Positions 8,034 to 17,643 are shown, numbered from the stretch's first letter. The stretch: 64,000 nt of DNA from JAAYDI01 sp052034005 (GCA_052034005.1 JBPOJB010000045.1:3462-67461), one strand, 5' to 3'. Made by a program: numbers and translations. The notes: a model not told the origin generated them from the sequence alone.

Positions 8034-10224
8034 GATCAGAGGAGCCGCTCAGGAGACGCAGCGCGTTGAACACGACCAGCAGGGAGACGCCCATATCGGC
8101 GGCGATCGCGGCCCACAGCGAGGCATGGCCGGCCAGGGTCAAGGTCACGAACAGGGCCTTGACCGAGAGCGAGAAGCCGATGTTCTGGCGGATGATGGCC
8201 AAGGTCCGCCGCGAATGGCGGATGAGCCAGGGGAGCTTGGTGAGGTCGTCCGACATCAACGCGATGTCGGCCGATTCGATGGCGGCGTCGCTGCCCGCCG
8301 CGCCCATGGCGATGCCGACGCTGGCTCGGCCCAGCGCGGGCGCGTCGTTGACGCCGTCGCCGATCATCGCCACGTCGCCGTACCGGGCCACCAGCTGCTC
8401 GACGGCCCGGACTTTGTCGGCCGGCAGCAGCTCGGCATGGACTTCATCGACGCCCGTTTCGGCGCCGATGAGCTGGGCGGTCAGTTGGTTGTCGCCGGTG
8501 AGCATGACGATATGTTGGACGCCGCCGCGCCGGAGCGCTTCCAGCGTCCGCTTCGCCTGGGGCCGCACGGCGTCGGCCAGCGCGATGAAGCCGCAGACAT
8601 GGTCGTCCGTCCCCACGACGACCACGGTCCGCCCGCCTTGTGAAAGCGCTTCCAGCCGGCGGTGATCTTCCTCGGTTTCCTGCCCGCGTTCTTCCAGGTA
8701 ACGATGGGAGCCCAGCCAGTAGTGCTTGCCGTCGAAGCGCGCGGCGGCCCCCTTGCCCGGGATGATCTGGAAGTCATCCGCCGGGACAACGCGGACGCCC
8801 TGCTGGTGGGCATGCGCGACGATGGCCTGGGCCAGAGGGTGATCGCTGCGCGACTCCATGGCCGCGGCCCGTGCGAGCAGCTCCGGCTCGGTGTGCCCGC
8901 TCATCGGCACCACCGCCAGCACCCGGGGTTTCCCCTCCGTCAGGGTCCCGGTCTTGTCGAAGGCCACCGCCCGCAGGCGAGCCGGAGCCTCCACGTACGT
9001 GCCGCCCTTGATGAGCACGCCGTTGCGCGCGGAAGAGGCCAGCGCCGCCACGATGCTCACCGGCGTCGAAATCACCAGCGCACACGGACAGGCGATCACC
9101 AGCAGGACCAGCGCGCGGTAGAACCAGTCGGCCCAGGACGCGCCGAGGCAGATCGGCGGGACGAGCAGGAATGCCAGGGCCAGGCCCATCACGAGCGGCG
9201 TGTACACGCGCGCGAACTTCTCCACCCATTGCTCGGCCGCCGCGCGGCGCGATTGGGCCTCGGCAACCAGCCGGATGATGTGTGCCAACATCGCGTCACT
9301 TGCCGGCTTGGTGCATTCCACCACCAGGGCGCCGTCTCCATTGATCGTCCCGGCATACACCGGGTCGTCCGCCTGCTTGTACACCGGCATGCTCTCGCCC
9401 GTGATCGGGGCCTGGTTGACCGCGCTGGCGCCCGATACGATCCGGCCGTCCAACGCGATCTTCTCGCCCGGCATGACGATGAACTGGGCACCGGTCGGCG
9501 CGGACTCGGGCGCGACCCGCGACTCGGCCCCGTCGGGCGTCCTGAGCCGCACGAATGGCGGCGCCAGCTCCATCAGCGCGGCGACCGCCCGGCGGGCACG
9601 CACTACGCTCCACGATTCCAGGGCGAGCGAGAACGAAAACAGGAAGGCCACCGTCGCCGCCTCGAACCACTGGCCGATCCCAATCGCCCCGACCACCGCC
9701 ACGGTCATCAAGAGATGCATGTCCGGGCGCAGGCGACGGGCCGCCCGCCAGGCCTTCGGCAGGGTGCCCCACAGACCGGCCAGCACGGCCAGCAGGTACA
9801 AGACGCGCGCAGATGGCGGCACGTGATAGGCCACGCCCTGCTCCTCCGCGCCCAGCGCCGCGAGCACGCCGCCCGCCAGCAGCGTGTGGACCGCCAGCCC
9901 CGTGAAGGACAATACGCCGCTCGCCACGGTCGTGATCGTGCGCCCGTGACGCGGCCAGAACCGCTCGGCCGCACCCGGCTGCGCACTGTCCTGCCAGACC
10001 TCGGCCCGCATCCCCGCCCGCGCCACGGCCCGCATGATCGTGTCGGGCGACACGCCCGCGGCGGACAACTGCACGGACATCTTGCCCTGGAGAATGTCAA
10101 ACGTCAGCTGCCCTTCGCCTCCCACGACCGGGCCGACTTCGCGCTTCAGAGCCGCGACTTCCTCGGCGCAGTCCAGGCCGTGGATCTTGAATTGCAGCGC
10201 CAACGGGGGCGATATCACTGCCAT
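8026..10224 (-). CDS. zntA: P1B-2-type Zn/Cd/Pb-translocating ATPase
   Basis: A 732-residue inner-membrane pump that exports divalent heavy metals using ATP. Visible motifs are the transmembrane CPC (VIACPCALVIS), the phosphorylation site DKTGTLTEG, the nucleotide-binding SDHPLAQA (the HP motif) and the hinge GDGVNDAP. The late membrane segments carry Lys in SLSVKALF and Asp in AADMGVSLLVVFNALRLL. That Lys/Asp pair marks the Zn/Cd/Pb (P1B-2) class rather than the Cu class. An N-terminal HMA-like domain has GLDCAEEV, with one Cys where many relatives have CxxC. ATG 10224 was chosen because the longer frame starts at a poor ATT codon. It is divergent from the czc operon, so both may share one regulatory region. 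Confidence 0.9.
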   Translation of the reverse strand: MAVISPPLALQFKIHGLDCAEEVAALKREVGPVVGGEGQLTFDILQGKMSVQLSAAGVSPDTIMRAVARAGMRAEVWQDSAQPGAAERFWPRHGRTITTVASGVLSFTGLAVHTLLAGGVLAALGAEEQGVAYHVPPSARVLYLLAVLAGLWGTLPKAWRAARRLRPDMHLLMTVAVVGAIGIGQWFEAATVAFLFSFSLALESWSVVRARRAVAALMELAPPFVRLRTPDGAESRVAPESAPTGAQFIVMPGEKIALDGRIVSGASAVNQAPITGESMPVYKQADDPVYAGTINGDGALVVECTKPASDAMLAHIIRLVAEAQSRRAAAEQWVEKFARVYTPLVMGLALAFLLVPPICLGASWADWFYRALVLLVIACPCALVISTPVSIVAALASSARNGVLIKGGTYVEAPARLRAVAFDKTGTLTEGKPRVLAVVPMSGHTEPELLARAAAMESRSDHPLAQAIVAHAHQQGVRVVPADDFQIIPGKGAAARFDGKHYWLGSHRYLEERGQETEEDHRRLEALSQGGRTVVVVGTDDHVCGFIALADAVRPQAKRTLEALRRGGVQHIVMLTGDNQLTAQLIGAETGVDEVHAELLPADKVRAVEQLVARYGDVAMIGDGVNDAPALGRASVGIAMGAAGSDAAIESADIALMSDDLTKLPWLIRHSRRTLAIIRQNIGFSLSVKALFVTLTLAGHASLWAAIAADMGVSLLVVFNALRLLSGSSDHG

Positions 10225-10413
10225 AGAAGCCTTTTCCGGGACTAAGCGGGTTCCGAGGACGCGCTCTTCCAATGCGCATGGCCACCGTCCGATTCACACG
10301 TCGGCGGCTTGACCAGGCGCGCGCCTCGGCCGAGCTACGGTCTCCAACGTACCTGCCAGACCCGCGATCCGGATCGGTCGTCTCCCCGTTTCCCACCGCG
10401 CCTGGCTTGGGGT

Positions 10414-10442
10414 TTGCCGAGAACTTCTCAAGTGACTATAGT
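10414..10442 (+). promoter_or_regulatory. Predicted promoter and operator of the czc operon
   Basis: A TTGCCG hexamer (10414-10419) and a TATAGT hexamer (10437-10442) are separated by 17 bases. The spacer contains the inverted repeat GAGAACTTCTC (10419-10429) and an overlapping ACTTCTCAAGT. TATAGT also sits in the palindrome ACTATAGT (10435-10442). A dyad between -35 and -10 is the usual operator position for metal-responsive repressors or MerR-type activators. No regulator gene is adjacent, so the identity of the protein is unknown. The region 10225-10475 between the divergent pump genes otherwise holds no gene. Confidence 0.4.
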
Positions 10443-10475
10443 GCCACAATCGATCTATGGACCAGAGGTGTGACG

Positions 10476-10937
10476 GTGCGCTGGGTGATCGGAAACATGT
10501 TGGTGGCCGTAATGCTGCTCCACGCGATGCTTGGATGCGGCATGCACCATAGCCATGCGGGGGACAGTGTGAACGTTCTCACGCATTGCCCGGCGCCTCT
10601 GGAACAGTTCAGCGGCCGCGACGCGCACGGCCACGACCCTGATCACGACCTGCACCCGGGCCATGACCCGGGTCATGGCGTGGACCGGGAGTGCGGCCCC
10701 GTTGGGCCGCATCCGCATCCGGACGGGCCCTGCCAGGAGGAGAAGTGCACTTTCCTGCGGCCGGCGCAGGACCAGGTCGATGTGAAGGCGGCGCCGCCGA
10801 GCCTTGACAGCGTTGCTTGGCCCGATTGCAGCCTGGTGTCGCGGAGCGTTGCAGGCGAGTGGTTCCCTGGACCGGGGGCTGTCTTGCTCCAGCTGTCGGT
10901 TCGTTCTCATCTGGCCAAGCGGGTTCTGGTGATTTAA
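10476..10937 (+). CDS. His-rich small lipoprotein, first gene of czc operon
   Basis: About 153 residues. The N-terminus has a hydrophobic stretch ending in the lipobox AMLGC, so it is probably a lipoprotein facing the periplasm. The mature part is rich in His and Asp (HHSHAGD, HGHDPDHDLHPGHDPGHG, PHPHPDG) and has several Cys, consistent with a metal-binding buffer or chaperone that hands ions to the efflux pump. No catalytic domain is recognised. Several GTG codons could start it (10470, 10476, 10485). GTG 10476 has AGAGG about seven bases upstream and keeps the lipobox near residue 20. It lies just downstream of the predicted czc promoter and 158 bp before czcB. Confidence 0.65.
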   Translation: MRWVIGNMLVAVMLLHAMLGCGMHHSHAGDSVNVLTHCPAPLEQFSGRDAHGHDPDHDLHPGHDPGHGVDRECGPVGPHPHPDGPCQEEKCTFLRPAQDQVDVKAAPPSLDSVAWPDCSLVSRSVAGEWFPGPGAVLLQLSVRSHLAKRVLVI

Positions 10938-11095
10938 GCCATCGTCGCCGGCCCGGCACGCGCGCCGTGTGATACCCCGTGGTGCCGACGGCCTAGCGCA
11001 TCCAGGCGGAACGTCCGCACGGCGGACCAACGCACCCCCGGCCGTTTTCTTCCGTTCCCCGTTTGCATTCCCTGCTCGTTTGGCGGAGTATCGCC

Positions 11096-12652
11096 ATGAA
11101 ATCGTCCTCGCACCGACTCCGGATGTTGACCGTTCTTGGCCTGAGGCGCCGGCGCATCGTGTTTCTGGCGGCCGTGCTGGCAGTCGCCGTGGCGGTTGCC
11201 GGCGCCGTTTGGCTGGGGCACCCCCGGTTTTCCAGCCTGGCCGCCTTGCGCTGGGGTATCGGCGGCCGTGCGCAGTCGGCCGATCACGCGCACGATCACG
11301 ACGACGACGACCACGACGACCACGACCATGGCGATGACCACGACCACGACCATGACCATGGCGATGATCACGATCATGACCATGACCATGCGGGGCACGA
11401 GGGTGTGGGGCGCGGCGCATCGGCGGGGTCGTTGGAGCAGCACGACCACCCGCACAACGATGCTGACGCGATCAAGCTCAGCGCGCAAGCGCGGGCCAAT
11501 ATCGGCGTGCAACTGACGCGGGTCGAGCTCCAGACGTTCGACCGCAGCATTGCGCTGCCCGGGATGATCGTCGAGCGTCCGGGCTGGTCGACCGTCTCCG
11601 TGACCGCGCCGATGACGGGCGTGGTGACGCGCATACACTGCATCCAAGGCGAGGCTGTCGAGCCCGGTCAGCCGCTGTTCGAGCTTCGGCTTACCCATGA
11701 AGATCTGCTGGAGGTCCAAACCGACTTCCTCCGCGCGGTGGAGGAGCTGGATGTGATTGGCCGGGAGATCGCGCGTCTGGAGCAAGTGACCGCGCAGGGC
11801 GTGATCGCCGGCAAGACGCTCCTGGAGCGGAAGTACGATCAACAGCGGCAGGAGGCGGTACACCGGACGTTGCGCGAGTCCCTGCTCCTGCACGGGCTGA
11901 ACGAGGAGCAGGTGGCGACCATCGAGCGTACGCGCACGCTGCTGCAGAGCCTGACGGTCGGGGCGCCGCGGAAGGGCGACGAGCCCGAGGGGTCGGACGC
12001 CGCCGTGCTACTGCAGGTCCGCCAGTTGAACGTGTCTCAAGGCAAGTTCGTCACGGCGGGCGATCCACTCTGCACGCTGGCCGACTACCGCGAGTTGCAG
12101 GTCGAAGGCCAGGCGTTCGAGCGCGACTTGGCGGCCGTCGCCCGTGCCGCGCGGGAGGGAGTCGCGGTCGGCGTGTCGTTCGACGGCGAGGACGGCGACC
12201 ATGCGACGCTGAGCGGCCTGCGGATCCTGTACATGGACGACGCGGTGGATGCCCAGTCGCGTACGTTCCACTTCTACGTCACGCTGCCCAATGAACGGCT
12301 GCGCGTGGACAAGGCCGCGGACGGGCGGCGTTTCGTGTATTGGCGGTTCCGGCCGGGGCAGCGCGGTCAAATCAGCCTGCCGGTCGAGCGCTGGGAGAAC
12401 CGTATCGTGCTGCCCATCGAGGCCGTGGCGGAGGACGGTGTCGAGTCCTATGTGTTCGAGGCGAACGGCGACCATTTCGACCGGCGCCCGGTCACGGTGG
12501 AGTATCGGGACGAGAAGTCGGCCGTGATCGCCAACGACGGCGCGTTGCGCCTGGGCGTTGAAGTGGCGCGGTCGGCAGCTCACCAGATGCAGATGGCGCT
12601 CAAGAACAAGGCCGGTGGCGGGGTCGACCCGCACGCCGGGCACAACCACTAA
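11096..12652 (+). CDS. czcB: Periplasmic adaptor of heavy-metal RND efflux pump
   Basis: A 518-residue membrane fusion protein (HlyD/CzcB family) that links the inner-membrane RND pump to the outer-membrane channel. It has one N-terminal membrane anchor (VFLAAVLAVAVAVAGAVWLG). Next comes an exceptional His/Asp tract (encoded at about 11284-11400) made almost only of H and D with a few G. The barrel-sandwich half-motif TAPMTGVVTRI and a helical hairpin follow, then the second lipoyl-like half and beta-barrel. The protein ends with a short His-containing tail (DPHAGHNH). The tract is expected to bind Zn or similar ions. ATG 11096 has GGCGGAG about eight bases upstream. Confidence 0.88.
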   Translation: MKSSSHRLRMLTVLGLRRRRIVFLAAVLAVAVAVAGAVWLGHPRFSSLAALRWGIGGRAQSADHAHDHDDDDHDDHDHGDDHDHDHDHGDDHDHDHDHAGHEGVGRGASAGSLEQHDHPHNDADAIKLSAQARANIGVQLTRVELQTFDRSIALPGMIVERPGWSTVSVTAPMTGVVTRIHCIQGEAVEPGQPLFELRLTHEDLLEVQTDFLRAVEELDVIGREIARLEQVTAQGVIAGKTLLERKYDQQRQEAVHRTLRESLLLHGLNEEQVATIERTRTLLQSLTVGAPRKGDEPEGSDAAVLLQVRQLNVSQGKFVTAGDPLCTLADYRELQVEGQAFERDLAAVARAAREGVAVGVSFDGEDGDHATLSGLRILYMDDAVDAQSRTFHFYVTLPNERLRVDKAADGRRFVYWRFRPGQRGQISLPVERWENRIVLPIEAVAEDGVESYVFEANGDHFDRRPVTVEYRDEKSAVIANDGALRLGVEVARSAAHQMQMALKNKAGGGVDPHAGHNH

Positions 12653-12705
12653 CGCGCACCGCCCCGGCAGATTCCGGCAGATTGCTGCCAGGAGGCACCC
12701 AGAAC

Positions 12706-15700
12706 ATGCTCAACGCCATCATTCGCTTCGCGCTCAACTACCGGCTGCTCACCGTCGCGGTGGCGCTGGTCGTCCTCCTCTACGGGAGCTTTGTGCTCTA
12801 TCACCTGCCGATCGATGTCTTTCCCGACCTGGACCGGCCGCGCGTGACCGTGATGACCGAGGCGCCGGGTCTGGCGCCCGAGGAGGTCGAGACGCTGGTG
12901 ACGTTCCCCCTCGAGTCGGCGCTCAACGGCGCCATGGGGGTCCAGGCGGTGCGGAGTTCGTCGGGCATCGGGCTGTCCGTCGTGCAGGTCGAGTTCGGTT
13001 GGGGCACGGACATCCACGTGGATCGGCAGATCGTCGCCGAGAAGCTCGCCTTGGCGGCCGACCGCCTGCCCGAAGGGCTCAAGCCGCAGATGGGCCCCAT
13101 CTCCTCGGTCATGGGCCAGATCATGCTCATCGGCATGTGGAGCGAAGGGGGTCGGACGCCGCCGATCGAAGTCCGCACGCTGGCCGACTGGGTGGTCCGC
13201 CAGCGCCTGTTGACGGTCCCGGGGATTGCGCAGGTGATCACGATGGGCGGCGGGCGCAAGCAGTACCAGGTCCTGGTGGACTCGATGGCGCTGCAGAACT
13301 ACGGCATCACGCTGCGCGACGTGCAGGAAGCGCTGGCGGCGAGCAACAGCAACGCCACGGGCGGGTATGTGAATCGGGGCGCGCACGAGTACCTGGTACG
13401 TTCGATCGGCCGCCTCAAGGACACCGCGGAGATCGGCCAGGTGGTGGTCAAGGCGGCCGCCGAGCGGCCGGTGCTGCTCAGCCAGGTGGCGCGCATCGTG
13501 GAAGGTCCCCAAGTGCCGCGCGGCGACTCGGCGGTCAACGGCGCGCCCGCCGTGATGATCACGGTCACCAAGCAGCCGGGCACCGACACGCGACTGCTGA
13601 CCGAGCAGATCATGGACGCCTTGAAAGAGCTGGAGACGTCGTTGCCCAAGGACATCCGGCTCAACCCGCAGGTGTACCAGCAGAAGGACTTTATCGAGTT
13701 GGGGATCCATAACGTGATCGAGGCGCTGCGCGACGGCAGCATCCTGGTGATCGTCATCCTGTTTCTGTTCCTGCTGAACTTCCGCACGACATTCATCACG
13801 TTGACGGCGATCCCGCTGTCGATCGCGGTGACCGGGCTGGTGTTCAAATGGTTCGGCATGTCGATCAACACGATGACGCTGGGCGGGCTGGCGGTAGCGA
13901 TCGGCGAACTGGTGGACGACGCGATCGTGGACGTGGAGAACATCTTCCGCCGCCTGCGGGAGAACCGGCAGACGGCCGAGCCCAGGTCCGCGCTGCGCGT
14001 GGTGTACGAGGCCAGCAGCGAAGTCCGCAACTCGATCGTGTTCAGCACGATCCTGGTGGTGCTGGTCTTCGTGCCGCTGTTCGCGATGGGCGGCATGGAA
14101 GGGCGGCTGTTCACGCCGCTGGGAGTGGCCTACATCGTGTCCATCCTGGCGTCGCTCGCCGTGTCACTGACCGTCACCCCGGTCCTGGCCTTCTGGTTGC
14201 TGCCCGGGGCCAAGGTCATGCATGCCGAACGGGACGGCCCGCTGCTGCGCGCGCTCAAGTGGGCGGCGGGGAAGGTCATTCGCCTGAGCATCCGTCATCC
14301 CCGGCCGATCCTGGCGGCCGTGGCGCTGATGGTCGTGGCCAGCGTGCTGGCCGCCACGCGACTCGGCCACGACTTCCTGCCGCCCTTCAACGAGGGCACC
14401 GCGCAGATCAACCTCGTCTTGCCGCCGGGCAACTCGCTGGAGACCTCCAACCGGATCGCCGGCATGGTCGAGCAGCGGCTCAAGGACGTGCCGGGCGTGG
14501 TCAGTTTCGGCCGGCGCACCGGCCGCGCGGAACTGGACGAACATGCCGAGGGCGTGAACATCTCCGAGATCATCGTCACGTTCGACCACGCCGCGACACG
14601 CAGCCGGGAGGAGATCCTGGCCGAGATCCGCGAGGAGCTGACGCAGGTCCCGGGCGCGGTGATCGCCGTCGAGCAGCCGCTCCAGCACGTGATCTCGCAG
14701 ATGCTCTCCGGCGTGAAGGCCCAGATCGGCATCAAGCTCTACGGCGACAACCTGGACGTCTTGCGGGCCAAGGCCCGCGAAATCGAAGCGGCCATTCGGG
14801 ACGTGCCGGGCGTCCGGGACCTGATGGTCGAACCGCAAGTGGAGATCCCGCAACTGCGGATCGAGCTGAACCGGGCCGCCCTGTCGCGGTACGGGCTCAA
14901 CGGCGACGACGTCAACGCGCTGGTCGAAACGGCCATGAACGGGCGGGTGGTCAGCGAAATCGTCCAGGGCGAACGCAAGTTCGACCTGGTCATCCGGCTG
15001 GATGATCGCTATCGCCAGGACCTGCAGCAACTGCGGAGGCTGGTGATCGACCTGCCGCAGGGCGGGCAGATCCTGCTGAGCGACGTGGCGGACATCCGCG
15101 AATCGAGCGGCCCGAACACGATCAATCGCGAGAACGTGCGGCGGCGCGTCATCGTTCAGTGCAACACGGCGGACCGCGATCTGGGCAGCGTCGTGGCGGA
15201 CATCGAGGCGCGGTTGAAGCCCATCAAGGCATCCTTGCCCACGGGCTATTTCGTGCACTACAGCGGGCAGTTCGAGAGCCAGCAGTCGGCGACGCGCACG
15301 ATCGCCCTGCTGAGCATCGTGTCGCTGGCCTGTATGTTCCTCGCACTGTTCACCCTGTTCCGGTCGGTCAACCTGAGCCTGCAGGTCCTGGCGGCGCTGC
15401 CGATGGCCGCCATCGGCGCGGTCGCCGCGCTGATCGTCACCGGCCAGTCGCTGACGGTGGCCAGCATGGTGGGGTTCATCTCCCTGGCGGGCATCGCCTC
15501 GCGCAACGGCATCCTGCTGATCGCGCATTACCTGCATCTGATGGAGCACGAAGGGGAACAGTTCTCTGAAACCATGATCGAGCGTGCCGGCAAGGAACGA
15601 CTCGCGCCCATGTTGATGACGGCGCTCTGCGCGGGCATCGCGCTCATCCCGCTCACGCTGGCCGCCGGCCAACCGGGCAAGGAGATCCTCTACCCGGTGG

Positions 15701-15906
15701 CTACCGTGATCGTGGGCGGGTTGATCAGCTCCACGTTGCTCGATATCCTCGTCCGCCCCGCGCTCTTCTGGCGATTCGGACGCCGGGCTGCGATCCGCCA
15801 TGCGCTGGTCGGCCAAATGGAGGATACCTTGATCAGCGATCCGGGCCGTCGACCGGTTCGCGGCGTCCGAGTCCCTGCGGCAACGCCGGGGGCCGCCGAT
15901 TCGTAG
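12706..15906 (+). CDS. czcA: Heavy-metal efflux RND transporter
   Basis: A 1066-residue inner-membrane proton/metal antiporter of the HME-RND family. It shows the start typical of the family (IIRFALNYRLLTV), the early LPIDVFPDLDRPRV motif, and two six-helix blocks each followed by a large periplasmic loop. The fourth membrane helix carries the acidic proton-relay residues in IGELVDDAIVDVENIFRR. The family exports Zn, Cd, Co, Ni or Cu/Ag; the His-rich partner proteins and the neighbouring P1B-2 ATPase argue for divalent ions here. ATG 12706 follows AGGAGG at a ten-base distance, which excludes the longer frame from TTG 12682. It is 53 bp after czcB. Confidence 0.92.
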   Translation: MLNAIIRFALNYRLLTVAVALVVLLYGSFVLYHLPIDVFPDLDRPRVTVMTEAPGLAPEEVETLVTFPLESALNGAMGVQAVRSSSGIGLSVVQVEFGWGTDIHVDRQIVAEKLALAADRLPEGLKPQMGPISSVMGQIMLIGMWSEGGRTPPIEVRTLADWVVRQRLLTVPGIAQVITMGGGRKQYQVLVDSMALQNYGITLRDVQEALAASNSNATGGYVNRGAHEYLVRSIGRLKDTAEIGQVVVKAAAERPVLLSQVARIVEGPQVPRGDSAVNGAPAVMITVTKQPGTDTRLLTEQIMDALKELETSLPKDIRLNPQVYQQKDFIELGIHNVIEALRDGSILVIVILFLFLLNFRTTFITLTAIPLSIAVTGLVFKWFGMSINTMTLGGLAVAIGELVDDAIVDVENIFRRLRENRQTAEPRSALRVVYEASSEVRNSIVFSTILVVLVFVPLFAMGGMEGRLFTPLGVAYIVSILASLAVSLTVTPVLAFWLLPGAKVMHAERDGPLLRALKWAAGKVIRLSIRHPRPILAAVALMVVASVLAATRLGHDFLPPFNEGTAQINLVLPPGNSLETSNRIAGMVEQRLKDVPGVVSFGRRTGRAELDEHAEGVNISEIIVTFDHAATRSREEILAEIREELTQVPGAVIAVEQPLQHVISQMLSGVKAQIGIKLYGDNLDVLRAKAREIEAAIRDVPGVRDLMVEPQVEIPQLRIELNRAALSRYGLNGDDVNALVETAMNGRVVSEIVQGERKFDLVIRLDDRYRQDLQQLRRLVIDLPQGGQILLSDVADIRESSGPNTINRENVRRRVIVQCNTADRDLGSVVADIEARLKPIKASLPTGYFVHYSGQFESQQSATRTIALLSIVSLACMFLALFTLFRSVNLSLQVLAALPMAAIGAVAALIVTGQSLTVASMVGFISLAGIASRNGILLIAHYLHLMEHEGEQFSETMIERAGKERLAPMLMTALCAGIALIPLTLAAGQPGKEILYPVATVIVGGLISSTLLDILVRPALFWRFGRRAAIRHALVGQMEDTLISDPGRRPVRGVRVPAATPGAADS

Positions 15907-15978
15907 CGGTCGGGGCCCGGGATGGTTCAGGATTCGATCTAACCCGCAGAACTCGGACAACCGATACTGTTGGATACA

Positions 15979-15996
15979 GGGAAGTGTGCACTTCCC
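15979..15996. promoter_or_regulatory. Intercistronic hairpin before czcC
   Basis: GGGAAGTG and CACTTCCC form an eight-base-pair stem with a two-base loop, ending two bases before the GGAGGGG ribosome-binding site of czcC. No T-tract follows, so it does not look like a terminator. It could stabilise the upstream czcA mRNA or limit czcC translation. The structure is seen in the sequence; the role is an inference. Confidence 0.4.
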
Positions 15997-16010
15997 CATG
16001 GAGGGGTCTT

Positions 16011-17402
16011 ATGTGGTCACCCAGAGCCCGCGTCGACCGGGGGATCGCACTCGCGATCGCCCTGTCCCTGGCGCTCGGGGCGCACGTGGCGCGCGGACAG
16101 ACGGTGGCGTCCGTCCCTGCACTAGGTCCGGGGACCGACCGCACGCCGCTGCCCGCGTCCGTCCTGCCACCGCTCGACAGCCTCCCGTCGCCCTCGGGAG
16201 GGCCGGAACCCGAGCGGCAGCCGGCCGAACTCCTGACGATCGACCAACTGGAACAGATGGCGGCGGCCAACAACCCGACGCTGGCCCAGGCCGTCCAGCG
16301 CGTACGGGCGCTGGAGGGAGAACAGGTTCAGGTGGGCCTGTATCCGAACCCCGTGATCGGCTACCAAGCGGAAGAGATCGGCGAGAACGGTCAGGCCGGC
16401 CAACATGGGATCTACCTCCGCCAGGAGATCGTCACCGCCGGCAAACTGCAGTGGAACCGCGCGGTCCTGTCGCACGAAGTGCAACAGGCCCGCTGGGAAT
16501 GCCAGATGCAGCAATGGCGCGTCCGGAACGGCGTCCGCACGCAAGCCTGTGAAGTGCTCGCCGCGCAGCGGACCATGGAGATTGCCGAGGAGCTGGTGAA
16601 CATCGGGAAAAGCGCGTGGGAGACGACGGACAGGTTGAATCAGACGGGCCAGGCCAGCCAGATCGACCTGCTCCAGGCGCGCGTGGAGGCGAGTTCCGCA
16701 CAGCTTCAGTGGACCGCCGCGCGCAAAGCCTACGACGCCGCCTGGCGCCGCCTGGCGTGCGTTGTGGGGGTGCCCGAGATGCGGCCGACCCGCTTGGCCG
16801 ACAGCCTGGACGAGGATCTGCCCCACCTCGCCTGGCCGGACGTCGCGGCTCAGTTGCTCGCACAAAGCCCGCAGGTCGCGTTCGCGCGGTCCGGCGTGGA
16901 ACGCGCCCGGGCGGCCGTGGCCCGCGCGTGCGCGGGCCGAACTCCCAACGTCGAGACCGACGCGTCCGTGCGCTACAACGACGAATCGGATAGCACCACG
17001 CTGAGCTTGCAGATCGGCGTGCCGCTCATGATCTTCGACCGGAATCAAGGCAATATCATGAAGGCTCAGGCCGAATTGCAGGCCGCCCAACAGGATGTCC
17101 AACGCGTCGAACTGCAACTGCAGGAACAACTGGCCGAAGCCTTTAGAGAGTACGACGTGGCGCGGGAACAGATCGCACAGTACCGTGACAGTATCCTGCC
17201 GGACGCCAAACGATCGCTCGAACTGACCCAGGCCGGTTACCAGCAAGGCGAGTTCGGCTACCTGGAACTGCTCACAGCACAACAGATCTACTCCCGAATA
17301 GAACTCGCCTATGTCGAGAAGCTGCGGGAACTCTGGCTCAGCGCCGTGCATATCGACGGGATGCTGCTGACCGGTGGCCTCCAGGCGCCCGAAGCGCGCT
17401 GA
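16011..17402 (+). CDS. czcC: TolC-family outer-membrane efflux protein
   Basis: A 463-residue outer-membrane channel subunit (OEP/TolC family) that completes the CzcBA pump. A signal peptide (GIALAIALSLALGAHVARG) is followed by a Pro-rich linker and two long helical repeats. The repeats begin around LTIDQLEQMAAANNPTLAQA and around the DVAAQLLAQSPQVAFARSGV segment. The YQQGEFGYLELLTAQQIY block near the C-terminus is typical of the CzcC/CusC group. ATG 16011 follows GGAGGGG at a suitable distance. The operon order B-A-C, with czcC last, is less common than C-B-A. No further efflux gene follows. Confidence 0.88.
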   Translation: MWSPRARVDRGIALAIALSLALGAHVARGQTVASVPALGPGTDRTPLPASVLPPLDSLPSPSGGPEPERQPAELLTIDQLEQMAAANNPTLAQAVQRVRALEGEQVQVGLYPNPVIGYQAEEIGENGQAGQHGIYLRQEIVTAGKLQWNRAVLSHEVQQARWECQMQQWRVRNGVRTQACEVLAAQRTMEIAEELVNIGKSAWETTDRLNQTGQASQIDLLQARVEASSAQLQWTAARKAYDAAWRRLACVVGVPEMRPTRLADSLDEDLPHLAWPDVAAQLLAQSPQVAFARSGVERARAAVARACAGRTPNVETDASVRYNDESDSTTLSLQIGVPLMIFDRNQGNIMKAQAELQAAQQDVQRVELQLQEQLAEAFREYDVAREQIAQYRDSILPDAKRSLELTQAGYQQGEFGYLELLTAQQIYSRIELAYVEKLRELWLSAVHIDGMLLTGGLQAPEAR

Positions 17403-17643
17403 CGCGCGCTGCCAGGCACAAGCGCCACAGCCGCCACAACGGCCGCTCTGTCTTCGGGCCGCCGCGATGCGAGGCAAACGCCCCTGAGGACGTGGACGCC
17501 CCGGGTCGTGTCGTCGGCTTGCCACCCCCTCGCAATGCGGGTGCAGTGCCGCGCGAGCAAACGGGCGGGCAGGTGTTGAACCGCCAGGCGGGGTTCTACG
17601 TAGTCAGAGCCATTGTCCGCAGATAGTGACAAGGAAAACCTTC

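Noticed and set aside
14164..15999. A 611-codon minus-strand frame opposite czcA.
   Set aside because: It is antisense to a clear RND pump gene, is rich in His, Arg, Asp and Gln, and has no recognisable fold.
17403..17643. A possible third copy of the 183-bp repeat, because of a similar GGGGTTCTAC end.
   Set aside because: Only about ten bases match; the rest of the unit cannot be aligned.
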